Under the pieces are notes generated by a model, which was given only the letters and a program-made list of their open reading frames with translations, had not been told where the DNA came from and searched no databases. A stretch of 5,677 bases of DNA from Undibacterium sp. (GTDB lineage Bacteria; Pseudomonadota; Gammaproteobacteria; Burkholderiales; Burkholderiaceae_D), in the NCBI GenBank assembly GCA_019752975.1, contig JAIELM010000204.1, positions 1 through 5,677 on the forward strand, given 5' to 3'. Position 1 is the stretch's first letter. Each line of letters starts with the position of its first letter. Shown piece by piece: positions 1-5,244 of the stretch. Both the position numbers and the translations under genes were made by a program.

Positions 1-506
1 ACTTGATGATCTGCTGCCAGCCATAGCTTGGTATCTAACTGTTCGGAACGCATCATATAGTTTTCTATGATGACCGCGATCGAAGCACCATCTAGGGGCA
101 CGATACCTTGGTAAGCTTGTTGACCTGGTAGTTTTTCATTCGGATCAAGCGTGATGATAAAACGCCCTTTGCCATGTTGGTTGATTAAAGAGTTTACACT
201 CGCGTCGTCGGCGATCTGCGCATGCTCGACCAACTTGGCCGTGGCGCGCAAGTGCATTTGTGAATCGCATTCGACTACCATGAGTTTGACTGGGCCATCA
301 CCATGAATTTGCATGACCATGGTGCCGTTAAATTTGAGATTGGCGGAGAGTAGGGCGGTAGCGGCTAATAGTTCGCCTAAAATAACTTTGACCGCTGCGG
401 GATAATGTTGATGTGAGAGAATTTCTTGCCAAGTCGTGGGAAGTTCCACTAACTCACCGCGAACGCCTGCATGTTCAAACATGAATTTTTGTAGGTTGTC
501 TTGCAC
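1..506 (-). CDS. hslO: Hsp33 redox-regulated chaperone, N-terminal part (cut by window edge)
   Basis: Hsp33 is a cytoplasmic holdase chaperone activated by oxidation and unfolding. The 168 codons present cover most of its N-terminal substrate-binding domain. Visible family signatures are VRGEL at residues 15-19, the HYP...LGELLAA...LKFNG block at about 34-61, GDGP at 69-72, YQGIVPLDG at 132-140 and MRSEQL at 152-157. The C-terminal zinc/redox-switch domain (CxC...CxxC) lies beyond the left edge and cannot be checked. I chose a GTG start at 506: the reading MQDNLQKFMFEH lines up with the E. coli start region, and AGGA stands six bases upstream at 513-516. An ATG at 482 is also in frame but would remove conserved residues. 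The gene starts eight bases after the stop of the gamma-carbonic-anhydrase-like gene, so the two are probably one transcript and translationally coupled. Confidence 0.95.
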   Translation of the reverse strand, partial: MQDNLQKFMFEHAGVRGELVELPTTWQEILSHQHYPAAVKVILGELLAATALLSANLKFNGTMVMQIHGDGPVKLMVVECDSQMHLRATAKLVEHAQIADDASVNSLINQHGKGRFIITLDPNEKLPGQQAYQGIVPLDGASIAVIIENYMMRSEQLDTKLWLAADHQ

Positions 507-512
507 TTGATG

Positions 513-516
513 TCCT
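513..516 (-). promoter_or_regulatory. Ribosome-binding site of hslO, overlapping the upstream stop codon
   Basis: On the minus strand AGGA lies six bases before the GTG start at 506. Its first two bases are the last two bases of the TAG stop (515-517) of the preceding gene. Ribosomes finishing that gene therefore terminate on the hslO initiation site, a layout that favours translational coupling. This site decides the GTG start over the in-frame ATG at 482. Confidence 0.7.
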
Positions 517-1039
517 AGTCTAGTCGTTTTAACTGTGTTTTGTATTCCTGCGCACCGCTTACATAATGAGCGCTATTGGCTTGCATTTTTAGGATTTCTT
601 CTGGCGTTAGTTCCCGTATCACTTTGGCAGGTGCTCCAACGATGAGAGAATTGTCTGGAAATTCTTTGCCTTCTGTGACCAAAGCTCCAGCACCTATTAA
701 GCAATTTTTGCCTATCTTGGCACCGTTGAGAATCACCGCTTGTATGCCGATTAAACAGCCATCCTCGATCTGGCACCCATGCAGCATCGCTTGATGTCCG
801 ACAGTGACGTTTTTTCCTAAGCTTAGCGGGTAACCTATGTCGGTATGTAAAACGCAAGCCTCTTGCACATTACTGTTTTCTCCTATGTGTATTAGTTCAT
901 TATCTCCCCGTACAGTGGCACCAAACCAAATACTGGCATGGGCGTCAATCTGTACTTTGCCTATGATGGTGCTGTTGTCAGCGATGTAGGCCGTGGGATC
1001 GATCTGGGGGGAGAAATCTTTGAACTGGTAAATGCTCAT
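515..1039 (-). CDS. Gamma-carbonic-anhydrase-like hexapeptide-repeat protein (YrdA/PaaY type)
   Basis: This 174-residue protein has the length and pattern of the YrdA-type gamma carbonic anhydrase family, cytoplasmic left-handed beta-helix trimers. Hexapeptide-repeat rungs run from about residue 12 to 140 (for example [33 protein letters not shown]), followed by a C-terminal helix from about 144. The three zinc-ligand histidines of the family are present: H65 (VLHTD), H82 (VGHQA) and H87 (MLHGC). So are R44 and D46 (VRGDN) and Q59, the counterparts of active-site residues in the archaeal enzyme Cam. Metal binding is therefore likely. Whether it hydrates CO2 is unknown, because many YrdA-type proteins show little or no measured activity. 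The ATG at 1039 starts the conserved [11 protein letters not shown]; only a weak purine stretch (AGAAAG) precedes it. It is the first gene of an apparent operon with hslO and diverges from the DUF455 gene. Confidence 0.93.
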   Translation of the reverse strand: MSIYQFKDFSPQIDPTAYIADNSTIIGKVQIDAHASIWFGATVRGDNELIHIGENSNVQEACVLHTDIGYPLSLGKNVTVGHQAMLHGCQIEDGCLIGIQAVILNGAKIGKNCLIGAGALVTEGKEFPDNSLIVGAPAKVIRELTPEEILKMQANSAHYVSGAQEYKTQLKRLD

Positions 1040-1065
1040 AAATACTTTCTATACGCGAACTCGTC

Positions 1066-1101
1066 GTAAAATAGCAGGATCAGAAAATTACCGTATTTTA
1101 C
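1066..1101. promoter_or_regulatory. Inverted repeat in the divergent intergenic region, possible paired -10 elements or operator
   Basis: GTAAAATA at 1066-1073 is perfectly repeated in inverse orientation at 1094-1101 (TATTTTAC), with a 20-base spacer, in the 69-base gap between the divergent gamma-carbonic-anhydrase and DUF455 genes. Each arm holds TAAAAT, a plausible sigma-70 -10 box, one facing each gene. No convincing -35 box stands at the right distance for either. The arms may be back-to-back promoters or a site for a dimeric regulator; both readings are inference. Confidence 0.35.
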
Positions 1102-1108
1102 CTCAAGC

Positions 1109-2032
1109 ATGAATCGATATCCGAAGCAAGATCCGAAGCAAGACCAGAAGCAAGATCAGAAGCAAGATCAGAAGCAAGATCAGAAGCAAGATCAGAAGCA
1201 AAACATAGAGGCGAGCGAATCTCATAGTCAGTGTAGTCAAGATGTACGTGAGTTAGCTTTGCAATGCCTAGTAGAACCCGATGCCCGAACCAAAGCTAAG
1301 GACGTGCAGGCTTTGCACACCCGTTTTTTACAAGGTGAGTTGAGTCTGGACATCGTCATTAGTCTGGCGGTGACTAAGCCAATACCCGGTCGTCCTGAGC
1401 GCCCGGAATTAGTACCACCTTTGGGCGTTAAAAAACGCGCCATGAATACCGTGGAAGGACGGGCTATTTTGATCCATGCATTAGCGCATATTGAATTTAA
1501 TGCGATTAATTTGGCCTTAGATGCATTGTGGCGTTTTCCACATATGCCAATAGAATATTACAGCGATTGGCTGCTAGTCGCGCAGGAAGAGGCTTATCAT
1601 TTCACTTTGTTGGCTGATCATTTACTTAGTTTAGGTTATGCGTATGGCGATTTTCCTGCGCATAATAGCTTATGGGAATTGGCTGAACGCACCACTGATG
1701 ATGTGCTGATTCGTATGGCCTTAGTACCACGCACGATGGAAGCGCGTGGACTGGATGCGACACCGGCGCTGAGAGCAAAATTAGCACAAGCGGGTGATAT
1801 GGCCGCAGCAGGAATCTTAGATATTATTTTGCGTGATGAAATTGGTCATGTGGCTATTGGTAATCGCTGGTTTGCTTACTTATGTCAGCAGCGCGGTTTA
1901 GATCCGATCGACAGTTTTGCGCAATTAGCGACCGCCTACAGAGCGCCACAATTACGCGCACCATTTAATGTTCAAGCGCGCTTGGCGGCGGGGTTTAGTC
2001 AGGCAGAATTGGACGCGATGAAGATAAGTTAG
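1109..2032 (+). CDS. DUF455 family ferritin-like protein with an N-terminal KQDQ repeat
   Basis: From about residue 44 this 307-residue protein follows the DUF455 pattern (PF04305), a ferritin-like four-helix fold of unproven function, probably cytoplasmic. Conserved blocks are PGRPERPELVPP (93-104), EGRAILIHALAHIEFNAI (116-133), EEAYH (160-164), YGDFPAHN (179-186), VPRTMEARGLD (206-216) and RDEIGHVAIGNRWF (242-255). Candidate di-metal ligands, by analogy with ferritin-like diiron sites, are E116 or E129, E161/H164, E211 and E244/H247. Iron binding and an oxidase or hydroxylase activity are inference. Residues 5-32 are seven tandem copies of a four-residue P/Q-K-Q-D unit, outside the family core. 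The ATG at 1109 lacks a clear Shine-Dalgarno site, but no better in-frame start lies between the repeat and the conserved domain. It is followed after 15 bases by the FlgT-like gene and probably shares its transcript. Confidence 0.88.
   Translation: MNRYPKQDPKQDQKQDQKQDQKQDQKQDQKQNIEASESHSQCSQDVRELALQCLVEPDARTKAKDVQALHTRFLQGELSLDIVISLAVTKPIPGRPERPELVPPLGVKKRAMNTVEGRAILIHALAHIEFNAINLALDALWRFPHMPIEYYSDWLLVAQEEAYHFTLLADHLLSLGYAYGDFPAHNSLWELAERTTDDVLIRMALVPRTMEARGLDATPALRAKLAQAGDMAAAGILDIILRDEIGHVAIGNRWFAYLCQQRGLDPIDSFAQLATAYRAPQLRAPFNVQARLAAGFSQAELDAMKIS
1121..1204 (+). repeat. In-frame 12-base tandem repeat, seven copies
   Basis: Seven consecutive 12-base units fill 1121-1204. The first two read CCGAAGCAAGAT/C, the next four are identical (CAGAAGCAAGAT), and the last ends in AAC instead of GAT. 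They encode PKQD PKQD (QKQD)x4 QKQN at residues 5-32 of the DUF455 protein. The unit is a multiple of three, so copy-number changes lengthen or shorten the N-terminus without a frameshift. The four identical units suggest recent expansion by slippage. Confidence 0.95.
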
Positions 2033-2035
2033 GGC

Positions 2036-2042
2036 GGAAGAA
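2036..2042 (+). promoter_or_regulatory. Ribosome-binding site of the FlgT-like gene
   Basis: GGAAGAA sits in the 15-base gap after the DUF455 stop codon, and its GGAAG core ends seven bases before the ATG at 2048. It fixes this start and supports co-translation of the two genes from one mRNA. Confidence 0.6.
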
Positions 2043-2047
2043 CAAGC

Positions 2048-2992
2048 ATGTATCTACATAAAAATATCCTGAAGAATTTATTGTTGTCATTGCTTGCCTT
2101 GACGCAGTTAAGTTGCAGCACGCCGACCACAGTTGCATCAGGTGGCAGTACGCACATTACCGAGCGTGTCCTTAAAAAGAAAATCCTGATGACTGGTTTT
2201 GCGGTGGCTCAGCCTATGCAGGTGCAGGATCTCGACGATATTGCCCAAGGTTTGCCACGCGAAATTCTCCGTCGTTTAGAAAATTCCGGCGCATTCTTGA
2301 CCCGTCAATCAAAAAACCTACTATCCACCAATCTGAAACAAGAAATGCCAACGGCTAAATTGGTTCAGCAAATTGCCGCTGACAATGATGCGCAGTTTGT
2401 GATTGCTGGCGAGGTACGTAGTGCCAATACTCGAAGTGACAAAAAATACTGGGGACTATGGGAAAGCAAAACGCGTCAGATTGAAATCGAGTTTGCCATT
2501 TATGATGGTATGAGCGGTGTATTTTTAAGTCGCCATCACTTGCTGAGGCCCGCTGAAGACGATACAAAAATTGGTCGCGATAAGACCTTTGGAAGTAGCG
2601 CTTTCTATGCCACCAATTTTGGCAAGGCGATCGACGCAATCATTGAGGAATCTAGCGCTTGGATACGCACCGATTTAGCTCACTATCCGATGATCGCGAA
2701 GATTATTCAAGCCAATGCCAGCCAAGTCGGCATAGACGCAGGCGTGACTTCAAATCTGCGAGTGGGCGATCAGGGCTTAGTCGTAGCCGACTATGTTCAA
2801 CTACCTTTCAACGGTATGAGCTCACAACAATCGCAGCCTAGTCAATACGGCACGCCGCAAGCGAGCATGGGAAAAATGAAACTGATCCAAGTGCAATACC
2901 CCTTTAGCGTTGGTGAGTTGGCTGCTGAGACGCAAAGTGATTATGCTAAAGTGAAAGTCGGTGATTATGTACGCTTCGATGTGCAAAAATAA
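2048..2992 (+). CDS. FlgT-like flagellar assembly protein, probable lipoprotein
   Basis: This 314-residue exported protein resembles the middle and C-terminal domains of FlgT, which in Vibrio helps build the H-ring around the flagellar basal body. The N-terminus has K5 and K9, a hydrophobic stretch at about 7-21, and C23 as possible lipidation site; the box before C23 reads QLS, with an unusual Q at -3, so lipidation is likely but not certain. Residues about 41-125 (KKKILMTGFAV, DIAQGLPREILRRLENSGAF, FVIAGEV) match the FlgT middle-domain pattern. Residues about 216-312 (ASQVGIDAG, LRVGDQGLVV, GKMKLIQVQYPFSVGEL, KVGDYVRF) match the C-terminal domain, with a Q/S-rich insertion at 259-271. No counterpart of the Vibrio N-terminal domain is seen. 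It probably lies in an operon with the DUF455 gene; next downstream is a sigma-28-controlled gene. The family match is from memory. Confidence 0.75.
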   Translation: MYLHKNILKNLLLSLLALTQLSCSTPTTVASGGSTHITERVLKKKILMTGFAVAQPMQVQDLDDIAQGLPREILRRLENSGAFLTRQSKNLLSTNLKQEMPTAKLVQQIAADNDAQFVIAGEVRSANTRSDKKYWGLWESKTRQIEIEFAIYDGMSGVFLSRHHLLRPAEDDTKIGRDKTFGSSAFYATNFGKAIDAIIEESSAWIRTDLAHYPMIAKIIQANASQVGIDAGVTSNLRVGDQGLVVADYVQLPFNGMSSQQSQPSQYGTPQASMGKMKLIQVQYPFSVGELAAETQSDYAKVKVGDYVRFDVQK

Positions 2993-3071
2993 TCTTTGGT
3001 CGCACTTGTTTGTAAAACTTAGTCATATACTTTTGCGTTGAATTGATGCGGTTTTTAATTTCTTACCTACC

Positions 3072-3098
3072 TAAAGCTTTTTTCTAATCTACCGATAA
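3072..3098 (+). promoter_or_regulatory. Sigma-28 (FliA) flagellar promoter
   Basis: TAAAGCTT at 3072-3079, an 11-base spacer and ACCGATAA at 3091-3098 match the FliA consensus TAAAGTTT-N11-GCCGATAA at 14 of 16 positions with exactly the standard spacing. The expected transcription start, about six or seven bases after the -10 box, gives a leader of roughly 23 bases up to the ATG at 3128, room for just the ribosome-binding site. It predicts late (class 3) flagellar expression of the EF-hand protein. Confidence 0.85.
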
Positions 3099-3115
3099 CA
3101 GCGTCGTGGGTTGTT

Positions 3116-3122
3116 AAGGAGG
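3116..3122 (+). promoter_or_regulatory. Strong ribosome-binding site of the EF-hand gene
   Basis: AAGGAGG is a full Shine-Dalgarno match and ends five bases before the ATG at 3128. It is the strongest site in the window; with the sigma-28 promoter it suggests abundant synthesis once the flagellar late genes are on. Confidence 0.85.
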
Positions 3123-3127
3123 GGATT

Positions 3128-4246
3128 ATGAAAATCACTGACTCTGATGTCACGCTGGCATCGAAGCACGTATATCAAGCTCAACGAGATGTGCAAGAGA
3201 GTTTGCGTACTTGGGTGGGCGCTACTCGCCCTGACTTTGAAGGTAGGCATGCTGGCACCATTCCTCAAGCCGCTCCTCAAATCCCTGCTAGAACTTCTAG
3301 TGAAGTACAATTGTCTGACGCTTCTCGTTATGCTCAATCGCAAGAGGCGCAGGCGATACAAGACGCTGGTGATGCAGCAGAAAACGATCCACGAATACGC
3401 CTCATTAAGAGCTTGCTTGAATATATGTTGGGGCATGAGATACGCTTATTTGATGCATCTCGTTTGGCAGGTAGTACAGAATCGAATTCTACTACGCCAG
3501 CATCTACCAATTCCTCGACACTTCAAGCTCAGTCACAAGCGCAGTCTTCACCTCAGCCTCCTTCTCAATCTCAACTCAAAGGATTCGGGACGGAATATGA
3601 TTATCATGCCTCGTACACCGAAACAGAGCACACTAGTTTTCAAGCCAGCGGCGTGATTCACACTGCGGATAATCGAGAAATAAAATTTGACCTTTCGCTA
3701 GAGCTTCAGCGTAGCTATCACGAAGAAGTGAATGTCAGTGAACGTAGCGGTGACGCAAAAAAAATTGACCCCTTGATCTTGAATTTTTCAGGAGGTGCTG
3801 CACAACTCACCTCACAAAAATTTGCCTTTGACTTAAATGCAGATGGTAAAACAGAGAATATCTCTTTTGTACAAGGGGCAGGCTTTCTTGCGATCGATAA
3901 AAATGTGGATGGTAAGATCAATGACGGTAAAGAATTATTTGGTCCTAATACGGGTAATGGATTTGCTGAACTTAAAGCCTATGACAGTGATGGCAATGGC
4001 TGGATAGATGAAAATGATCCTGCTTACGCATTGCTCAAGATATGGAGCAAAGATGGTGCAGGAAAAGATCAGTTACAAAGCCTAAAACAAGCCAATGTAG
4101 GAGCACTATTTTTAGGTAATTCGGCGACCGAGTTTGCTATCAAAGACGATAAGAATCAAACCCAAGCACAGCTGGTTTCCAGTGGATTATGGCTCAGTGA
4201 AGATGGCAAAGCGCATAGTTTGCAACAGATCGATTTGGTGGCTTGA
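3128..4246 (+). CDS. EF-hand-like calcium-binding protein under sigma-28 control
   Basis: This 372-residue protein has no signal peptide or membrane segment. Residues 1-40 (MKITDSDVTLASKH, ESLRTWVG, RPDFEG) match the N-terminal signature I recall from an uncharacterised gamma- and beta-proteobacterial family. Residues 86-110 form a predicted helical block (NDPRIRLIKSLLEYMLGHEIRLFD). Residues 113-150 are a low-complexity S/T/Q/P linker. About 155-203 is a probable beta-rich segment. The C-terminal part has three calcium-loop motifs: D235-N237-D239-G (DLNADGKTE), D257-N259-D261-G (DKNVDGKIND) and D286-D288-N290-G (DSDGNGWIDEND), with KELFG between the last two. This array resembles calcium-binding segments of RTX and FG-GAP/VCBS-type proteins. 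Calcium binding is well supported; the biological role is unknown. The sigma-28 promoter and the FlgT-like neighbour suggest a motility function. It could act in the cytoplasm or be exported without a signal peptide, for example by the flagellar apparatus; that is speculation. Confidence 0.85.
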   Translation: MKITDSDVTLASKHVYQAQRDVQESLRTWVGATRPDFEGRHAGTIPQAAPQIPARTSSEVQLSDASRYAQSQEAQAIQDAGDAAENDPRIRLIKSLLEYMLGHEIRLFDASRLAGSTESNSTTPASTNSSTLQAQSQAQSSPQPPSQSQLKGFGTEYDYHASYTETEHTSFQASGVIHTADNREIKFDLSLELQRSYHEEVNVSERSGDAKKIDPLILNFSGGAAQLTSQKFAFDLNADGKTENISFVQGAGFLAIDKNVDGKINDGKELFGPNTGNGFAELKAYDSDGNGWIDENDPAYALLKIWSKDGAGKDQLQSLKQANVGALFLGNSATEFAIKDDKNQTQAQLVSSGLWLSEDGKAHSLQQIDLVA

Positions 4247-4254
4247 TTAGTATA

Positions 4255-4354
4255 GGAATTACGCAAAACAGACGCTAGCGTTGTTGCGTTCGCCTTGTCG
4301 TACATTGCACTGCCTGCGGCTTCGCCCCTAGCCAGCGCAATTTTGTGTAAGTCC
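4255..4354. mobile_element. MITE-like inverted-repeat element, 100 bases, flanked by TA
   Basis: The ends at 4255-4279 and 4331-4354 are imperfect inverted repeats: GGA(A/C)TTAC(G/A)CAAAA, then CGCT(A/G)GC, about 19 of 24 aligned positions matching with one gap. TA stands directly outside both ends (4253-4254 and 4355-4356), as expected of a TA target duplication of the IS630/Tc1-mariner kind. It is too short to encode a transposase. It fills most of the 122-base gap between two convergent genes, and no other terminator is obvious there, so its hairpin may serve as a two-way terminator. A REP-like dispersed repeat is the alternative; copies elsewhere in the genome would be needed to establish mobility. 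Confidence 0.6.
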
Positions 4355-4368
4355 TAAGGTAGTGCGTG

Positions 4369-4755
4369 CTAACGCGGTTTAATCGATCCATATGAAAACG
4401 TGCTGACTTCTTCGTCTAAACATCCTTGCGTTTTTAGTTTTTGATGAAGTTCTAGGATGTGATTGATCTCGCCACCCGGGAAGCGACGTTCCACTTTGAG
4501 TATCGCCTTATTCTCCACTTTACTATCTGAAGTGAGTGTCACTATATCTTTTTCATGGTTGAAGAGTTTGCTGCAACGCTCTACCAATTCCACTTTGTCG
4601 GTGCTTAGTGAATATTGCAATTGCATGGCGTTTTCTTGCTGTGTGTAGATATTGCCCTTTCGATCTAGCGAGATCGTCCCCATGAGGAGATAGGTTTTGA
4701 CACTGTAGTAAGCGACGCCTATAGCGCACAAACAGAGGATTATTTTTTTTAGCAT
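4369..4755 (-). CDS. Unrecognised small protein with an N-terminal membrane anchor
   Basis: I do not recognise this protein. From the ATG at 4755 it has 128 residues: MLKK followed by a hydrophobic stretch to about residue 25 (signal anchor or uncleaved signal), then a polar domain probably in the periplasm. Two cysteines in that domain, C61 (ERCSK) and C112 (QGCLDE), could form a disulfide; two more, C8 and C10, lie in the membrane segment. The 4755 start gives the usual basic-then-hydrophobic export signal but has no clear ribosome-binding site. An in-frame ATG at 4821 has AGAAGG five bases upstream and would add 22 polar residues before the membrane segment; the frame is open to an ATG at 4851. 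The gene converges on the EF-hand gene across the MITE-like element. Its reality rests on ORF length and a sensible topology. Confidence 0.6.
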   Translation of the reverse strand: MLKKIILCLCAIGVAYYSVKTYLLMGTISLDRKGNIYTQQENAMQLQYSLSTDKVELVERCSKLFNHEKDIVTLTSDSKVENKAILKVERRFPGGEINHILELHQKLKTQGCLDEEVSTFSYGSIKPR

Positions 4756-4821
4756 TTTATGTTCGGTATTTATTGTTATCTGTGTCGGTGGGTCTGACAA
4801 AAAGCGATCAGTGCATTGCAT

Positions 4822-5008
4822 CGAAGCCTTCTCTGTCGAACGTCGGAACATGTACTCAGCTCACAGCATCAAACAAAGCATAAAAAATATGGCGGGCTTG
4901 AAGCGCTAAATTTCCGCGTTCGTGGGAAAGACAGTAAAAGTACAGATGACCTGTGTTGTGGTTACGCTGTGTGTGGTTAATTAGAATCTTAGAAACGATG
5001 ATGATAAC
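4822..5008. other. Stretch without a clear gene, with a direct-repeat pair
   Basis: Between the earliest well-supported start of the membrane-anchored protein (4821) and the minus-strand terminator I see no convincing coding region. It holds AGAAGG at 4827-4832, a possible ribosome-binding site for the 4821 start, and two near-identical direct repeats at 4951-4964 and 4967-4979 (CTGTGTTGTGGTTA and CTGTGTGTGGTTA). Any minus-strand promoter for the membrane protein should lie here, but I found no good -35/-10 pair. Confidence 0.5.
4951..4979. repeat. Pair of short direct repeats upstream of the membrane-anchored gene
   Basis: CTGTG(T)TGTGGTTA occurs twice, at 4951-4964 and 4967-4979, with starts 16 bases apart and one base of length difference. 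Such pairs can be binding sites for a transcription factor, but the sequence is simple (G/T-rich), so chance or slippage is possible. Confidence 0.4.
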
Positions 5009-5035
5009 AAAAAAATCCTCACCACTCTAGGTGGG
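5009..5035 (-). terminator. Rho-independent terminator, minus strand
   Basis: Read on the minus strand, CCCACC (5035-5030), a six-base loop and GGTGAGG (5023-5017) form a six-pair stem with one bulged A. One A and seven consecutive T (5015-5009) follow. It begins two bases after the TAA stop (5037-5039) of the small minus-strand ORF, which argues that something on this strand is transcribed and ends here. Confidence 0.75.
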
Positions 5036-5036
5036 T

Positions 5037-5228
5037 TTAGTCGGTCATAGCTGAACCGTGAGCGCTTTGTACATGGCTTATATGTCGAATATTAGCGCGT
5101 AGCTGGCACAAACTCAGCATTTCATACCACTCAATTTGTAATCCATCCCCACAATTTGCACACTCGGCGAACTCTTCATTGACCCTGTTGTTGCCTCGGC
5201 GGATACTGATCGTTTTGCCACCTTCCAT
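5037..5228 (-). CDS. Possible small cysteine-containing protein of unknown function
   Basis: This is an ORF of 63 codons from the ATG at 5228, or 64 from a GTG at 5231. I recognise no family. It contains a CxxC pair (ECANCGDG), a third cysteine 15 residues after the pair (SLCQL) and three histidines in the tail, so a small metal site is conceivable. For it: the terminator placed right behind its stop codon. Against it: no convincing ribosome-binding site, no clear promoter upstream, and the likely promoter of the divergent DUF885 gene (5179-5207) lies inside its coding sequence. The minus-strand transcript could instead be a small RNA, or the ORF could be the remnant of an older gene. Confidence 0.35.
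   Translation of the reverse strand: MEGGKTISIRRGNNRVNEEFAECANCGDGLQIEWYEMLSLCQLRANIRHISHVQSAHGSAMTD
5179..5207 (+). promoter_or_regulatory. Sigma-70-type promoter of the DUF885 gene
   Basis: TTGACC at 5179-5184 (5 of 6 to consensus), a spacer of exactly 17 bases and GATACT at 5202-5207 (4 of 6) form a plausible promoter. Transcription would start near 5214, giving a leader of about 30 bases before the ATG at 5245. It lies within the opposing small ORF, so the two transcription units would overlap and could interfere. Confidence 0.5.
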
Positions 5229-5244
5229 CACTCTGGAGAAAAAT

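Noticed and set aside
573..857. ORFs on both strands within the gamma-carbonic-anhydrase gene
   Set aside because: They overlap a clearly conserved protein in other frames and have no family features of their own.
1121..1204. CRISPR-like or regulatory repeat array
   Set aside because: The units are 12 bases, directly adjacent with no spacers, and in frame inside a coding region, so this is a protein-coding tandem repeat.
2355..2639. 94-residue minus-strand ORF inside the FlgT-like gene
   Set aside because: It is an antisense shadow; the opposite strand carries the conserved pattern.
3034..3057. Possible terminator after the FlgT-like gene (GCGT...ATGC followed by T5)
   Set aside because: The stem is only four pairs including a G-T wobble, too weak to call; the transcript may read on or end by Rho.
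3089..3436. 115-residue minus-strand ORF opposite the EF-hand gene start
   Set aside because: It covers the sigma-28 promoter and the start of a well-supported gene, and its R/S/L-rich composition is typical of antisense frames.
3147..3656. 169-residue plus-strand ORF overlapping the EF-hand gene
   Set aside because: It is a shifted-frame shadow of the real gene, with no ribosome-binding site and no recognisable domain.
5104..5119. Sigma-54-like promoter TGGCAC...GCA with GG-N10-GC spacing, plus strand
   Set aside because: The core spacing fits, but three conserved positions around it do not, it lies about 125 bases before the DUF885 start, and a better sigma-70 promoter is closer.
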